Assembly (NCBI GenBank): GCA_016209895.1
Contig: JACQVH010000212.1
Coordinates: 1 to 32,220 of the forward strand
Direction of reading: 5' to 3'
Source: Candidatus Hydrogenedentota bacterium
Lineage (GTDB): Bacteria; Hydrogenedentota; Hydrogenedentia; Hydrogenedentales; SLHB01
DNA: 32,220 bases
Position numbers and translations under genes: made by a program. Under the pieces are notes generated by a model. That model saw only the letters and a list, made by a program, of their open reading frames with translations, did no database searches and was not told the origin of the DNA. This document shows positions 24,677 through 32,113 of the stretch, piece by piece; positions within the stretch are counted from its first letter, which is position 1, and every line of letters starts with the position of its first letter.

Positions 24677-25363
24677 TTACAGATGCCCGGTGCCTTCGTA
24701 GACCACCCCGAGAGCGATCGTCGTGTTTTCGTTGCTGCCTTCGGCTTTTGCAGGGAGTTTGAGGAGCAGGTTCTTAGCGCCTTCCGCGCCATCGCCGAGA
24801 CGGGGGAATTCGCCTTCAGGCGATTCGACCGGTTGAAGGTTGAGGTTGCGCGGATGTTTTTCCGGCGTGCCTTCCATGCTCAGCTTCGCGAGCTGATCGT
24901 GGTCCATCACCGCGTTCGCGTCTTTATCGAGATTCGCCGGAATCAACAATGCGAACGTGGCGAAGGGCGACGTGCCCATGTGATTACCGTCCTGAGGTTG
25001 TAACCCGATCCGCAAGGTATAGACTCCTTTCGTGATTTCGTTGTCTTTGAAATCGCGCCGCGGCTGATGCACTTGGACGACGCCCAGCATGGTGCCCTCT
25101 TTAATGGCATCCGGACCGCTCTTTCCGGCCGCGACCGGGATCGCATCTCGGAACCAGAACTCGAATGCAGGGCCCTCGCCGGTCTTCAAACACACCACCT
25201 CTTTCGTCAGTATGGCGCGAACCGAGTCCGACACTTCGGCCGGCGGAGCTTTCTCTCCCTTTTCGACAGTTAACGGCGCAGCCGAGGCGGCCATTCTCAA
25301 CAAAAGCACAAGGCAAGCCGCTAACACGGTCAAAAACGATTTGCGACGAACTGGCAGGTACAT
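24677..25363 (-). CDS. Exported protein of unknown function
   Basis: 228 residues from the ATG at 25363; a GTG one codon upstream is possible, but GGGAGA is better spaced (8 bp) for the ATG. The signal peptide has R-R-K, a long hydrophobic core and an A-S-A-A-P cleavage region. An L-A-A-C sequence lies inside the hydrophobic core and is probably not a lipobox, because hydrophobic residues continue after it. The mature part has no catalytic motif I recognise; it has G-V-Y-T-L-R-I-G-L-Q-P and conserved-looking H-M-G-T-S-P-F-A-T-F, suggesting a beta-sandwich. It converges with the toxin gene over a 52-bp gap. Confidence 0.8.
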   Translation of the reverse strand: MYLPVRRKSFLTVLAACLVLLLRMAASAAPLTVEKGEKAPPAEVSDSVRAILTKEVVCLKTGEGPAFEFWFRDAIPVAAGKSGPDAIKEGTMLGVVQVHQPRRDFKDNEITKGVYTLRIGLQPQDGNHMGTSPFATFALLIPANLDKDANAVMDHDQLAKLSMEGTPEKHPRNLNLQPVESPEGEFPRLGDGAEGAKNLLLKLPAKAEGSNENTTIALGVVYEGTGHL

Positions 25364-25458
25364 CACACAAATCTCCCATCCATTTTGAGAACACTACCAT
25401 AAATACGACTCGAAATCCGTATCTGTCGCGCTGAGACAAGTCCCCGTGTCATGCTGAG

Positions 25459-25472
25459 TCCGCCGTGGCGGA
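25459..25472. repeat. Short palindrome in an intergenic repeat
   Basis: TCCGCC and GGCGGA with a 2-nt loop, within a stretch starting TGTCATGCTGAGTCC and ending GATCGAAGC, which resembles a widely dispersed intergenic bacterial motif. It lies in the 270-bp gap between two minus-strand genes. Function unknown. Confidence 0.45.
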
Positions 25473-25566
25473 TCGAAGCTTCTCTCACCACACCGCCTCT
25501 TCTTCCTCGAGGGATAGCCTTCGATGCCCTTCACATTTCATCCTTCATCCTTCCATTCACAAACAG

Positions 25567-25600
25567 CGGGTTCGGAAATCGCCTGGGACTTCCGAACCCG
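25567..25600 (-). terminator. Hairpin terminator-like element after the 222-residue exported-protein gene
   Basis: CGGGTTCGGAA (25567-25577) and TTCCGAACCCG (25590-25600) form a perfect 11-bp stem with a 12-nt loop, 34 bp beyond the stop of the minus-strand gene ending at 25635. The following minus-strand bases (CTGTTTGTG) are only weakly T-rich, so termination may be inefficient. Confidence 0.55.
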
Positions 25601-25634
25601 TGTCTTGCTTTGGTCTGGTTTTTACGAGCGCGAT

Positions 25635-26303
25635 TTATCGTTCAAAGGTGGCGAGGAACGCACTACGACGGTCAAAGTCGTTCCAGGTCGCTTCCAGGCC
25701 TTGTCCCTTGAAACTCGAGAGAGTAGTGAACGCGGGCAGCGCATCCTTCACGTCCGTCAAAGGCGGATAGTATGCGGTTTCATTGCCGCAGACGTGGTCC
25801 TTGTCGCCCAGGCACCGCGTCGAGACTTCCAGCTCATCGGTTTTGACCGACGCGCAGCCCTGCTTGGCGCACGTGCCCAGATTGGCCTCGATGGCGCTGG
25901 TCTGAACGTCGGCCACGTTGCACACCACGCGGCCGCCCAACGTCTTCGCCATGGCGACCAGCGTGTCACGCTGAACTGCGGTGGCCTTCTCGTCAACAAT
26001 CAAAATGGAATCAGCGCGGCAGCCTTCGTCTTGAACATTGCCCAAGGTTCGGTCCGCGCGCACTACCGCGATGACCTTCAGGCCATCCAGTGCCACCTCG
26101 TTCCACGTACCGTGGTCCACGACCCAGGTCAGAATCGCTTCCCGGCCGGATTGGCCCACTTCGGCGTTGGCAAAGCACGGACCCGTGAAGACATCACAAG
26201 AGCGAACCTCCAAGTACTTGCCTGTGATTGTCGGCGCGGGTGTCTCCGCGAATACGGGCAAGACGGACAGACATGTAATTACTAAGAAGCTTAAGGCTCT
26301 CAT
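25635..26303 (-). CDS. Exported cysteine-rich protein, probably DUF1326-like
   Basis: 222 residues with a signal peptide (1-19, ending V-F-A). The mature protein starts with G-K-Y-L-E-V-R-S-C-D-V-F-T-G-P-C (Cys36, Cys43), the sort of N-terminal Cys pair seen in DUF1326 proteins. Further cysteines recur to the C-terminus (about ten in the mature chain), as expected for a disulfide-bonded or metal-binding periplasmic protein. It has an excellent ribosome-binding site (AAGGAGG, 26313-26319). It lies 91 bp downstream of the four-Cys small gene and the molybdenum oxidoreductase operon and may be co-transcribed. Family assignment is from memory of the motif; function unknown. Confidence 0.8.
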   Translation of the reverse strand: MRALSFLVITCLSVLPVFAETPAPTITGKYLEVRSCDVFTGPCFANAEVGQSGREAILTWVVDHGTWNEVALDGLKVIAVVRADRTLGNVQDEGCRADSILIVDEKATAVQRDTLVAMAKTLGGRVVCNVADVQTSAIEANLGTCAKQGCASVKTDELEVSTRCLGDKDHVCGNETAYYPPLTDVKDALPAFTTLSSFKGQGLEATWNDFDRRSAFLATFER

Positions 26304-26394
26304 CAGCTTCTTCCTCCTTATTCAAGTGCTAACAGGATTCTCACAAGTGGTAGCTACGCGCCAATTTACACGTGTCTGGATGGCGCCTACCGAA

Positions 26395-26604
26395 CTAATC
26401 CTGAAAACACTGCCGGCGGGGTGAACATTCCATCGTGTCCACCGCCTTGCCGTCCGGTCCGATGCCGTCGTGGGTCTTCGCGCACCAGAAGATGCCGCTC
26501 GAAAATTCGTCAATTTCGAAAGGGTCGGGCTTATAGAACATCTCTTTATTGCGTATGTACTTGCAGGCAACATGCCGAGCCGGTTTCGATTCTTGTTCTG
26601 CCAT
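26395..26604 (-). CDS. Small four-cysteine protein of the molybdenum oxidoreductase operon
   Basis: 69 residues with Cys14, Cys41, Cys60 and Cys66 in a hydrophilic chain without a signal peptide. F-W-C-A-K-T-H-D-G-I-G-P-D-G and C-S-P-R-R-Q-C-F-Q-D resemble a recurring but uncharacterised family of small bacterial proteins ending C-x-x-G-R-x-C-Y/F-E. It begins 4 bp after the FAD-subunit stop, and GGAGA at the end of that gene serves as its ribosome-binding site, so it is the fourth gene of the operon. The four cysteines could hold zinc or an Fe-S cluster. A role in cofactor assembly or electron transfer is a guess. Confidence 0.72.
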   Translation of the reverse strand: MAEQESKPARHVACKYIRNKEMFYKPDPFEIDEFSSGIFWCAKTHDGIGPDGKAVDTMECSPRRQCFQD

Positions 26605-26608
26605 GACC

Positions 26609-27598
26609 TCAAGTCTCCATGGGTTTGCCGGTCGCCGCTAACACTGCGCGCTTCACGGCGACGCGCACCAGTTGCGCCTTGTAGCCGTTCTGGCTGAGCG
26701 GTTTGGCCCCCGTGGCCGCAGTCTCCCCGCACTCGGCCGCGGATTCCTCGGTCACATTCTTACCGTCCAGCGCTTTGGCCGCACTGGGCACGTCCCACGG
26801 GACCGGGGCCACGTGACCCAGCACGACCCGGACGTCGCTCGCCGTCTCGCCGTCCAGATTGAAAGCCACCGCAGCCGCGACCAGCGGCCAATCGAGCCCT
26901 TGCCTCTCGCGTACCTCATACGTCGCGTTTTTCAGGTTCGAAATGGGTACCGTGACGTGCGTAAGAATCTCGTTGGGCTGCAGCCCGTACTCTCGCTCCG
27001 ACTCGCTCTTGGGCGTTTGGAAAAACTCGCCCGCCTTGATTTCGCGCGATTTTCCTTGCGGCCCCTGCACCGTGATCGTAGCGCCCAGTGCAATTAGGGC
27101 CGGAGCCAGGCTGGAAGGATTGACGAAATAGGCCGGGCCGTCGTTCCCGAAAATCGCGTGGTAGCGATTGTCGCCGTCCTTCACCAACGACTTCCCGTTT
27201 TGCTGGGCCAGCAGACCCAATCCTGCGCGGTAGTACCAGCACCGGGGCCGCTGGCACAAATCGCCGCCTACCGTCCCCTGGTTGATGATCTGCGAACTGC
27301 CCACGCCACGGGCCGCGGTTATCAGAGCCGGATAGTGCTTCTGGATGTGCTCGTTTTCGATCAGTTCCGCGAGCGTAGCCATCGCGCCGATTCGGACTTG
27401 TTTCTCATCCGCTTCGATACCTTGGAGGTCCTTTATATTCTTCAGGCTGACGACGCGCTTGGGGGCTGCGACCCACTGTTTCATCGAGGTGACCAAGTCG
27501 GTCCCGCCGGCCAAGACCTCGGTCTCGTCCCACTCGGAAGCGAGGAGCGCCACCGCTTCCTCGACGGTGTTGGGATTTGCGTACTCGAACGAATTCAT
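26609..27598 (-). CDS. Molybdenum oxidoreductase FAD subunit (CoxM/PaoB-like)
   Basis: 329 residues of the xanthine dehydrogenase FAD-binding family: N-terminal L-A-G-G-T-D-L (about 34-40), G-T-V-G-G-D-L-C-Q-R-P-R-C-W-Y-Y-R (about 110-126), then the C-terminal CO-dehydrogenase flavoprotein fold. It would pass electrons from the 2Fe-2S clusters to an acceptor. E. coli PaoB has a 4Fe-4S cluster from four cysteines near this loop. Here only the two in C-Q-R-P-R-C are present, and the later C-P-A position reads G-P-A, so the cluster is probably absent. No Tat signal; it must be exported with its partners. Overlaps the catalytic gene by 4 bp. Confidence 0.92.
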   Translation of the reverse strand: MNSFEYANPNTVEEAVALLASEWDETEVLAGGTDLVTSMKQWVAAPKRVVSLKNIKDLQGIEADEKQVRIGAMATLAELIENEHIQKHYPALITAARGVGSSQIINQGTVGGDLCQRPRCWYYRAGLGLLAQQNGKSLVKDGDNRYHAIFGNDGPAYFVNPSSLAPALIALGATITVQGPQGKSREIKAGEFFQTPKSESEREYGLQPNEILTHVTVPISNLKNATYEVRERQGLDWPLVAAAVAFNLDGETASDVRVVLGHVAPVPWDVPSAAKALDGKNVTEESAAECGETAATGAKPLSQNGYKAQLVRVAVKRAVLAATGKPMET

Positions 27599-29730
27599 GC
27601 TACCGCTCCTCCTTTCCCCAGCGCCGCCAGCACGCGGTCCGGTGTAAACGGCATAATCGGCACGCGCACGCCGATGGCATTCGCAATCGCGTTGGATATC
27701 GCCGCACCGGGCGAAATTACCGGCGGCTCACCCAACCCGATGACACCCCGGTCGTCATAACCCGGTCCGGTCATCATGTGCACCTTCAGCTTGCCGACAT
27801 CTGCGAGACCCGCCAGTTTGTAGAACTCCATGTCCGGATTCAGCATCCGGCCGGTCACCGGGTCATAGATCGCCTCCTCGTACAGCGCGTACGTGATGCC
27901 CATGATCATCCCGCCGTAGACCTGGCTTTCCGCCGTCTTCAGGTTCACAATGAGCCCGCAGTCCTGCACCGCGACCATCTCGTTGATCCGCGCCACGCCG
28001 GTCTCAATATCCACCGAAACGTCCGCCATCTGGACTCCGCCAACCCCGCTCTCGGTCAATTTCGTCCCGTCTTTCGGGTCTTTGCTTCCCTTGGTATTGA
28101 TCGGCATCTGCCCCAGGAGCGAACAGGCCTTCTCCCAGGTCATGGACTTCGACGGATTGTCCGCATCGAAAATCTTGCCATCCCGCGCAACCAGTCTGTC
28201 TACGGGTACTCCCAACTCGGGAGTGACTTTGTCCAACACGATGTTCAACGCCTGCGTCGCAGCGTCTCGCGCGGACGAACTCACTCCGCCCACGGTCGTA
28301 CTGCCGCCGGAAGCGCCATCGTTCGGATACGCGTTGCTACCAATGTTGACCTTCACGCGTTCGAGAGGAATGCCGAGCGTTTCGGCGACCACGATACCAA
28401 TTACTGTTCTCGTCCCCGTTCCGAGATCCTGCGTGCCTATCTTCGCATCCACCGATCCATCCGGGTTCACCGTCAAATCGCAGTTCGAGCCGTGTCCGCC
28501 GCCGCCCCATTGGTGCAACGCCATGCCCAGGCCGCGCTTGATCGGGCCGGCCGTGGGATCGCCGCGCGGATGTGCCTTGCTCCCGTAATCAATCATCTCC
28601 GCCGCTTTGGTCAGTTCGTCGCGGTACACGTCGGGGCGACCAGTATACTGGAGATTCTTCATGAAGAATTCGAGCGCGTCCATTCCGAGCTTCGCGGCCA
28701 TGTCCTCCAAGGCGCTCATGGTAATCAGGCAATTCTGCGGATGGCCGGGCGCGCGCCAAGCGCGCTGCGAACCCCGATTCACGGGAACGCCGCGACTAAC
28801 ATTCCGAATCACCGGTACGCCCGTGAAGACATACGGCATATCCGGCGCTTTCCCGCCGCCCTTTCCACCCGAAGCGAGCATGTCCGAGTCCCACCCCGTG
28901 ACCGTTCCATCCTTCTTGGCCGCCACCCGAACTTTTCCATACACCGAAGGACGCGCCCCCGCGATCATCAGTTCCTGGTCGCGGTCCAGCATGAATTTCA
29001 CCGGTTTGCCCGTCTGTTTCGCCAGTTGCACACAAATCTGACCCCACTGGTCCGCGCCAAATTTCGATCCAAAACCCCCGCCCATGTACTGACATTCCAC
29101 GTGGACCTGACTGGCGGGAACGCCCGCGGCGTCGGTCACGCTACCCGCGTAACCCGAGACGTTCTGAGTTGTCGCCCAGACGTACAGGTCGCCGCCCCGA
29201 AATTCCGCCGCTTGTCCATGCGCCTCAAGGCAACAATGAGTGATCGGAGAGGCCCCGTAGTATCCTTCCGAGACGACTTCCGCAGACTTGAACGCCTCGT
29301 CCACACCCGCCGCATCCGGGACTTCCTTCTTCGAAGGTTCGCCGCTCACTTTGGCCGGATCTCGGTCATCCACGTTATGCGGCAGAACTTCATACTCCAC
29401 CTTAATCTTATTTACGGCTTCGCGGGCGATTTCTTCGGTGGACGCGGCCACCACCGCGACCAGCGTGCCGGCGTAGTTGACCTCCGTGCCCGGTTCCACG
29501 CTCCATACCTGCGCGACGCCGTTCACCGCTTTCGCGGCGCTGACATCTATGCCGCTGACCTTGGCTGCGCCGTGGGGCGCCCAGAGCGCCTTGGCGAACA
29601 GCATGTTGGGTAAATTCGTGTCGTGAGTATATTTGGCGGTGCCGGACGCCTTCGCGGGACCGTCCAATCGGTCAAAACGCTTGCCCAGAAGTTGCCGCTG
29701 ATCGGGCTTGGGCCATGCCGTGCTTGCCAT
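27595..29730 (-). CDS. Molybdopterin-dependent oxidoreductase catalytic subunit (PaoC/XdhB-like)
   Basis: 711 residues from the ATG at 29730, which overlaps the stop of the 2Fe-2S gene (TGATG). The frame is open 60 codons further, but that part lies over the 2Fe-2S coding sequence and is rejected. Family features: L-D-G-P-A-K-A-S-G-T-A-K-Y at the N-terminus, G-G-F-G-S-K near the middle, Q-D-L-G-T-G-T-R-T, and G-L-G-E-P-P near the C-terminus carrying catalytic Glu668, which abstracts the proton in hydroxylation of aldehydes or heterocycles. No signal peptide; a hitchhiker through the Tat pathway with the small subunit. Gene order is small-catalytic-FAD, unlike E. coli paoABC (small-FAD-catalytic). 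The substrate is most likely an aldehyde or N-heterocycle. Confidence 0.93.
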   Translation of the reverse strand: MASTAWPKPDQRQLLGKRFDRLDGPAKASGTAKYTHDTNLPNMLFAKALWAPHGAAKVSGIDVSAAKAVNGVAQVWSVEPGTEVNYAGTLVAVVAASTEEIAREAVNKIKVEYEVLPHNVDDRDPAKVSGEPSKKEVPDAAGVDEAFKSAEVVSEGYYGASPITHCCLEAHGQAAEFRGGDLYVWATTQNVSGYAGSVTDAAGVPASQVHVECQYMGGGFGSKFGADQWGQICVQLAKQTGKPVKFMLDRDQELMIAGARPSVYGKVRVAAKKDGTVTGWDSDMLASGGKGGGKAPDMPYVFTGVPVIRNVSRGVPVNRGSQRAWRAPGHPQNCLITMSALEDMAAKLGMDALEFFMKNLQYTGRPDVYRDELTKAAEMIDYGSKAHPRGDPTAGPIKRGLGMALHQWGGGGHGSNCDLTVNPDGSVDAKIGTQDLGTGTRTVIGIVVAETLGIPLERVKVNIGSNAYPNDGASGGSTTVGGVSSSARDAATQALNIVLDKVTPELGVPVDRLVARDGKIFDADNPSKSMTWEKACSLLGQMPINTKGSKDPKDGTKLTESGVGGVQMADVSVDIETGVARINEMVAVQDCGLIVNLKTAESQVYGGMIMGITYALYEEAIYDPVTGRMLNPDMEFYKLAGLADVGKLKVHMMTGPGYDDRGVIGLGEPPVISPGAAISNAIANAIGVRVPIMPFTPDRVLAALGKGGAVA

Positions 29731-30362
29731 CACGCGCCTCCTTTCATCGCCTTCGCGGCTTCCAGTACCGCTTCCGTGACGCCCATATAAGTGCCGCACC
29801 GGCAGAGATTCCCGCCCAAGCCGGCGCGGATGTCCTCGACCGTCGGATTCGCGTGTGCGTTGACAAACGCGGTGCAAGCCACCACGAATCCCGGCGTGCA
29901 GAAGCCGCACTGCTGCGCGTCATGGTGTACAAATGCCGCCTGCATCGCGCTGAGCTGTTCGGGCGTGCCCAACCCTTCGATGGTCGTGATCTTGTGTCCT
30001 TGCGCCTCGATGGCAAGCAGCGAACACGAATAGATTGCCTTGCCGTCCAAGAGTACCGTGCAAGCCCCGCAGGTCCCACGGTCGCACACTTTCTTCGCGC
30101 CGGTCAGATCGAGCCGGTTACGCAACACGTCGAGCAGCGTGACGCGCGGCTCCACCTTGACTTCTTGTGACTTGCCGTTAATCTCCAGCGTGATCGAGAC
30201 TTCGCCGGGACCGACAATCCCTGGACTTCCTTCCGCAGCCGCCGCCTTGCCCCGCTTGCCACCGGGTATCAGACCGCTCGCCACGGTACCCGCGCCCAGC
30301 GTAGTAAGGAAACTCCGCCGCGAGATGCCCGTGCCGGTCTTACGCTTTCCTCCGTGAGGCAT
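29730..30362 (-). CDS. Molybdenum oxidoreductase 2Fe-2S subunit with Tat signal (PaoA-like)
   Basis: 210 residues. A Tat signal with twin arginines R15-R16 (S-R-R-S-F-L-T) precedes an Ala/Gly-rich segment. Two 2Fe-2S clusters are fully equipped: Cys93, Cys98, Cys101, Cys113 (plant-ferredoxin-type) and Cys152, Cys155, Cys187, Cys189 (helical domain, C-G-F-C and C-R-C). It carries the complex to the periplasm and transfers electrons from Moco to FAD. As in E. coli PaoA, the Tat signal is on the small subunit only. It is the first gene of the operon and has a near-perfect ribosome-binding site (AAGGAGGT, 30367-30374). It is divergent from xdhC across 548 bp of repeat-rich DNA. Confidence 0.95.
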   Translation of the reverse strand: MPHGGKRKTGTGISRRSFLTTLGAGTVASGLIPGGKRGKAAAAEGSPGIVGPGEVSITLEINGKSQEVKVEPRVTLLDVLRNRLDLTGAKKVCDRGTCGACTVLLDGKAIYSCSLLAIEAQGHKITTIEGLGTPEQLSAMQAAFVHHDAQQCGFCTPGFVVACTAFVNAHANPTVEDIRAGLGGNLCRCGTYMGVTEAVLEAAKAMKGGA

Positions 30363-30619
30363 GATTACCTCCTTCCACCTTCAAAAACACCGTTCAAGCT
30401 ACTGTACAAAAACATCCTAATCTTGAAGATATTATCACCCACTTGCGATACCCCATAATTCGAGTGGCCCAAGCCGATTCCACTCTACAATAAACTTCGC
30501 GAATTCTCACAAAATTTCCACCCGAACCAAGCCAGTCCCACCGACTGGTCCCACGATACGCATCCCGCCGACACATACCACCATCACCCCACCCCGCAGA
30601 CCGCCAAGAAGGCCGGCCA

Positions 30620-30673
30620 GTCCACACGGTCCATACCGTCCATTCTGTCCATCCACTCCAGTCCGACCCTTCC
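30620..30673. repeat. Degenerate 9-bp array, GTCCATNNN type
   Basis: GTCCACACG, GTCCATACC, GTCCATTCT, GTCCATCCA, CTCCAGTCC, GACCCTTCC follow each other, decaying at the right end. The first part of each unit is fixed and the last three bases vary. It lies in the 548-bp gap between the 2Fe-2S gene and xdhC. The rest of this gap holds A/T-rich DNA next to the 2Fe-2S gene (30380-30510), a small CCAGT/ACTGG hairpin (about 30532-30548) and no gene I can support. Confidence 0.75.
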
Positions 30674-30782
30674 CATCGGCCACCCAAAACAATCGATAAT
30701 TGAAGATCCACAATTGAAAATCACACCGCCCCTGCCTCTAGGGCCCCTTCAGCCTTCGGTCTACAGCCTTCTCTTACCCTTT

Positions 30783-30836
30783 GTCCTTTTGGTCCTTTCC
30801 GTCCTTGCTGTCGTTGTTGTCCTTGGTGTCCTTTTC
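30783..30836. repeat. Degenerate 9-bp array, GTCCTTNNN type
   Basis: Six units in a row: GTCCTTTTG, GTCCTTTCC, GTCCTTGCT, GTCGTTGTT, GTCCTTGGT, GTCCTTTTC. The first six bases are nearly fixed and the last three vary. It is the second 9-bp array in the same gap and lies 75 bp before xdhC. Because 9 is a multiple of 3 it leaves an open frame coding for (V-L-x)n, a false transmembrane peptide. Confidence 0.8.
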
Positions 30837-30910
30837 GGAATAAACCCCGGATTGACCAAGTTCCAGTCTAAGCTTACAATTCCACTCGTGCGCGCGGGAC
30901 TCGACCTCTG

Positions 30911-32113
30911 ATGAACCTATACCAAAAGGCAATGGAACTGCTCAACCACGCTCGTCCCTTCGCCTTCGCGACCGTGGTCAAGTCCTCCGGCTCGACGCCC
31001 CAGAAAGCCGGCGCGCAAGCCATCTTCGAACCCGGCGGCGCCATCTGGGGAACCTTGGGCGGGGGCTGCCTCGAGGCCGAGGCCCGCCGCCGCGCGTTGC
31101 TTGCCCTGGATGAACATTGCCCCTGCGTCTTCGATCTCAGCCTCGACGACGACTACGGCTGGGACGACGGACTCATCTGTGGCGGCAAGGTTCGGATTTT
31201 CGTAGACCCCGACGTGCGCAAGAACGCCGCCGCATACCAATCCGCGCTCGAGGCCATCGCTCGGCGCGAGCGCGGCGTCCTGGTCACCGCGCTCGGCAAC
31301 GCCGACCAACTGTCCGGCCAAGTCCGCTGGCTGACCGAAACTTCCCTGAACGGGGAATGCACGAGTTTGAATCCCGCCCTACTCCTCGAGTGCATGATGG
31401 ACGAGAAGCCGAGGCTCATCCGTCAGGAAATCGAACTGTACGTCGAGCCGATAATTCCTTCTCCGCGATTGATCATCGCCGGCGCCGGACACGTGGGCCA
31501 AGCCACGGCCCGCCTGGCCGCGCAGGTCGGCTTTGACGTAACCGTGCTCGACGACCGCACCAGTCTTACCGACCCCGCGCTTTATCCGAACGGCGTTCGC
31601 ACGATCTGTGGTGACATCGCAGCGGAGGCCACCGCACGCCTCGCGCCGGACAGTTATCTCGTCATTGTCACTCGCGGTCATCGCCACGATGCCGACGTGC
31701 TGGCCGCGTGCGTCAACCTCCCGGCCCGATATCTCGGCCTGATCGGGAGCCGCCGCAAGATTCTCCTGCTTCGCAAACGTTTTCTCGAAGACGGCGTCTG
31801 CGACGAGGCCCACTTCGAACGTGTTTTTTCACCTATCGGACTCGACATCGGCTCGCTGACCGTCGAAGAGATCGCCGTAAGCATCGTGGGTCAACTAATC
31901 TCGGTGCGGCGCAACCACACTGTTCCCGGGGTGGCACCGTCAAACTCGCTTGACTGCGCCGAAGAATCCAATCTCGGGGGCCGCGACTCAATCTCAAATC
32001 TCAAATCTCAAATCTCAGATCTGAACTGTGCCGAAGAACCCAATCTCGAGGTGCCACAACCATGCTCGTTTGACTGTGCTATCCCCGAGCTACCAAGCCG
32101 AAGTGCGCCATGA
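30911..32113 (+). CDS. XdhC-family molybdenum cofactor chaperone/sulfurase partner
   Basis: 400 residues. The N-terminal XdhC/CoxI domain has S-S-G-S-T-P-Q-K-A-G-A (about 25-35), G-T-L-G-G-G-C-L-E (about 46-54) and a Rossmann C-terminal domain with I-A-G-A-G-H-V-G-Q (about 194-202), R-G-H-R-H-D-A and G-L-I-G-S-R-R-K. XdhC proteins bind Moco, promote its sulfuration and insert it into xanthine dehydrogenase-type enzymes (PaoD in E. coli); its client here is the divergent PaoABC-like complex. The conserved part ends near residue 335. The last 65 residues are a tail made of duplicated segments and an AATCTCA x4 array. The stop overlaps the MocA-like start (ATGA). The 30911 ATG has no clear ribosome-binding site. 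Confidence 0.93.
   Translation: MNLYQKAMELLNHARPFAFATVVKSSGSTPQKAGAQAIFEPGGAIWGTLGGGCLEAEARRRALLALDEHCPCVFDLSLDDDYGWDDGLICGGKVRIFVDPDVRKNAAAYQSALEAIARRERGVLVTALGNADQLSGQVRWLTETSLNGECTSLNPALLLECMMDEKPRLIRQEIELYVEPIIPSPRLIIAGAGHVGQATARLAAQVGFDVTVLDDRTSLTDPALYPNGVRTICGDIAAEATARLAPDSYLVIVTRGHRHDADVLAACVNLPARYLGLIGSRRKILLLRKRFLEDGVCDEAHFERVFSPIGLDIGSLTVEEIAVSIVGQLISVRRNHTVPGVAPSNSLDCAEESNLGGRDSISNLKSQISDLNCAEEPNLEVPQPCSFDCAIPELPSRSAP
31928..32099 (+). repeat. Repeat-built tail of xdhC, including four perfect AATCTCA heptamers
   Basis: AATCTCA is repeated four times at 31990-32017. On both sides lie copies of a longer element: GCCGAAGAA followed by an AATCTCG block at about 31958-31977 and 32030-32049, and a GTGxCAC...CTCGxTTGACTG block at about 31932-31956 and 32050-32076. 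The composite is entirely within the xdhC frame and codes for its non-conserved tail. Confidence 0.75.

Noticed and set aside
26322-26732. A 136-codon minus-strand frame overlapping the small four-cysteine gene
   Set aside because: It covers the end of the FAD-subunit gene in another frame and its product is of shadow type; the 69-residue frame has the ribosome site and a plausible motif.
27577-29613. A 678-codon open frame on the plus strand
   Set aside because: It is antisense to the well-supported FAD and catalytic subunits; composition (Arg, His and Pro rich) is that of a shadow frame in GC-rich DNA.
29731-29910. Sixty-codon N-terminal extension of the molybdenum catalytic subunit
   Set aside because: It lies over the 2Fe-2S coding sequence, is Arg/Gly rich and unlike the family; the ATG at 29730 in the TGATG overlap gives the usual N-terminus.
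30714-30911. A 65-codon frame for a hydrophobic peptide whose stop overlaps the xdhC start
   Set aside because: Its hydrophobic stretch is (V-L-x)n coded by the 9-bp array, it starts with TTG and has no ribosome-binding site. The TGATG overlap is noted, but the frame is most simply a product of the repeat.
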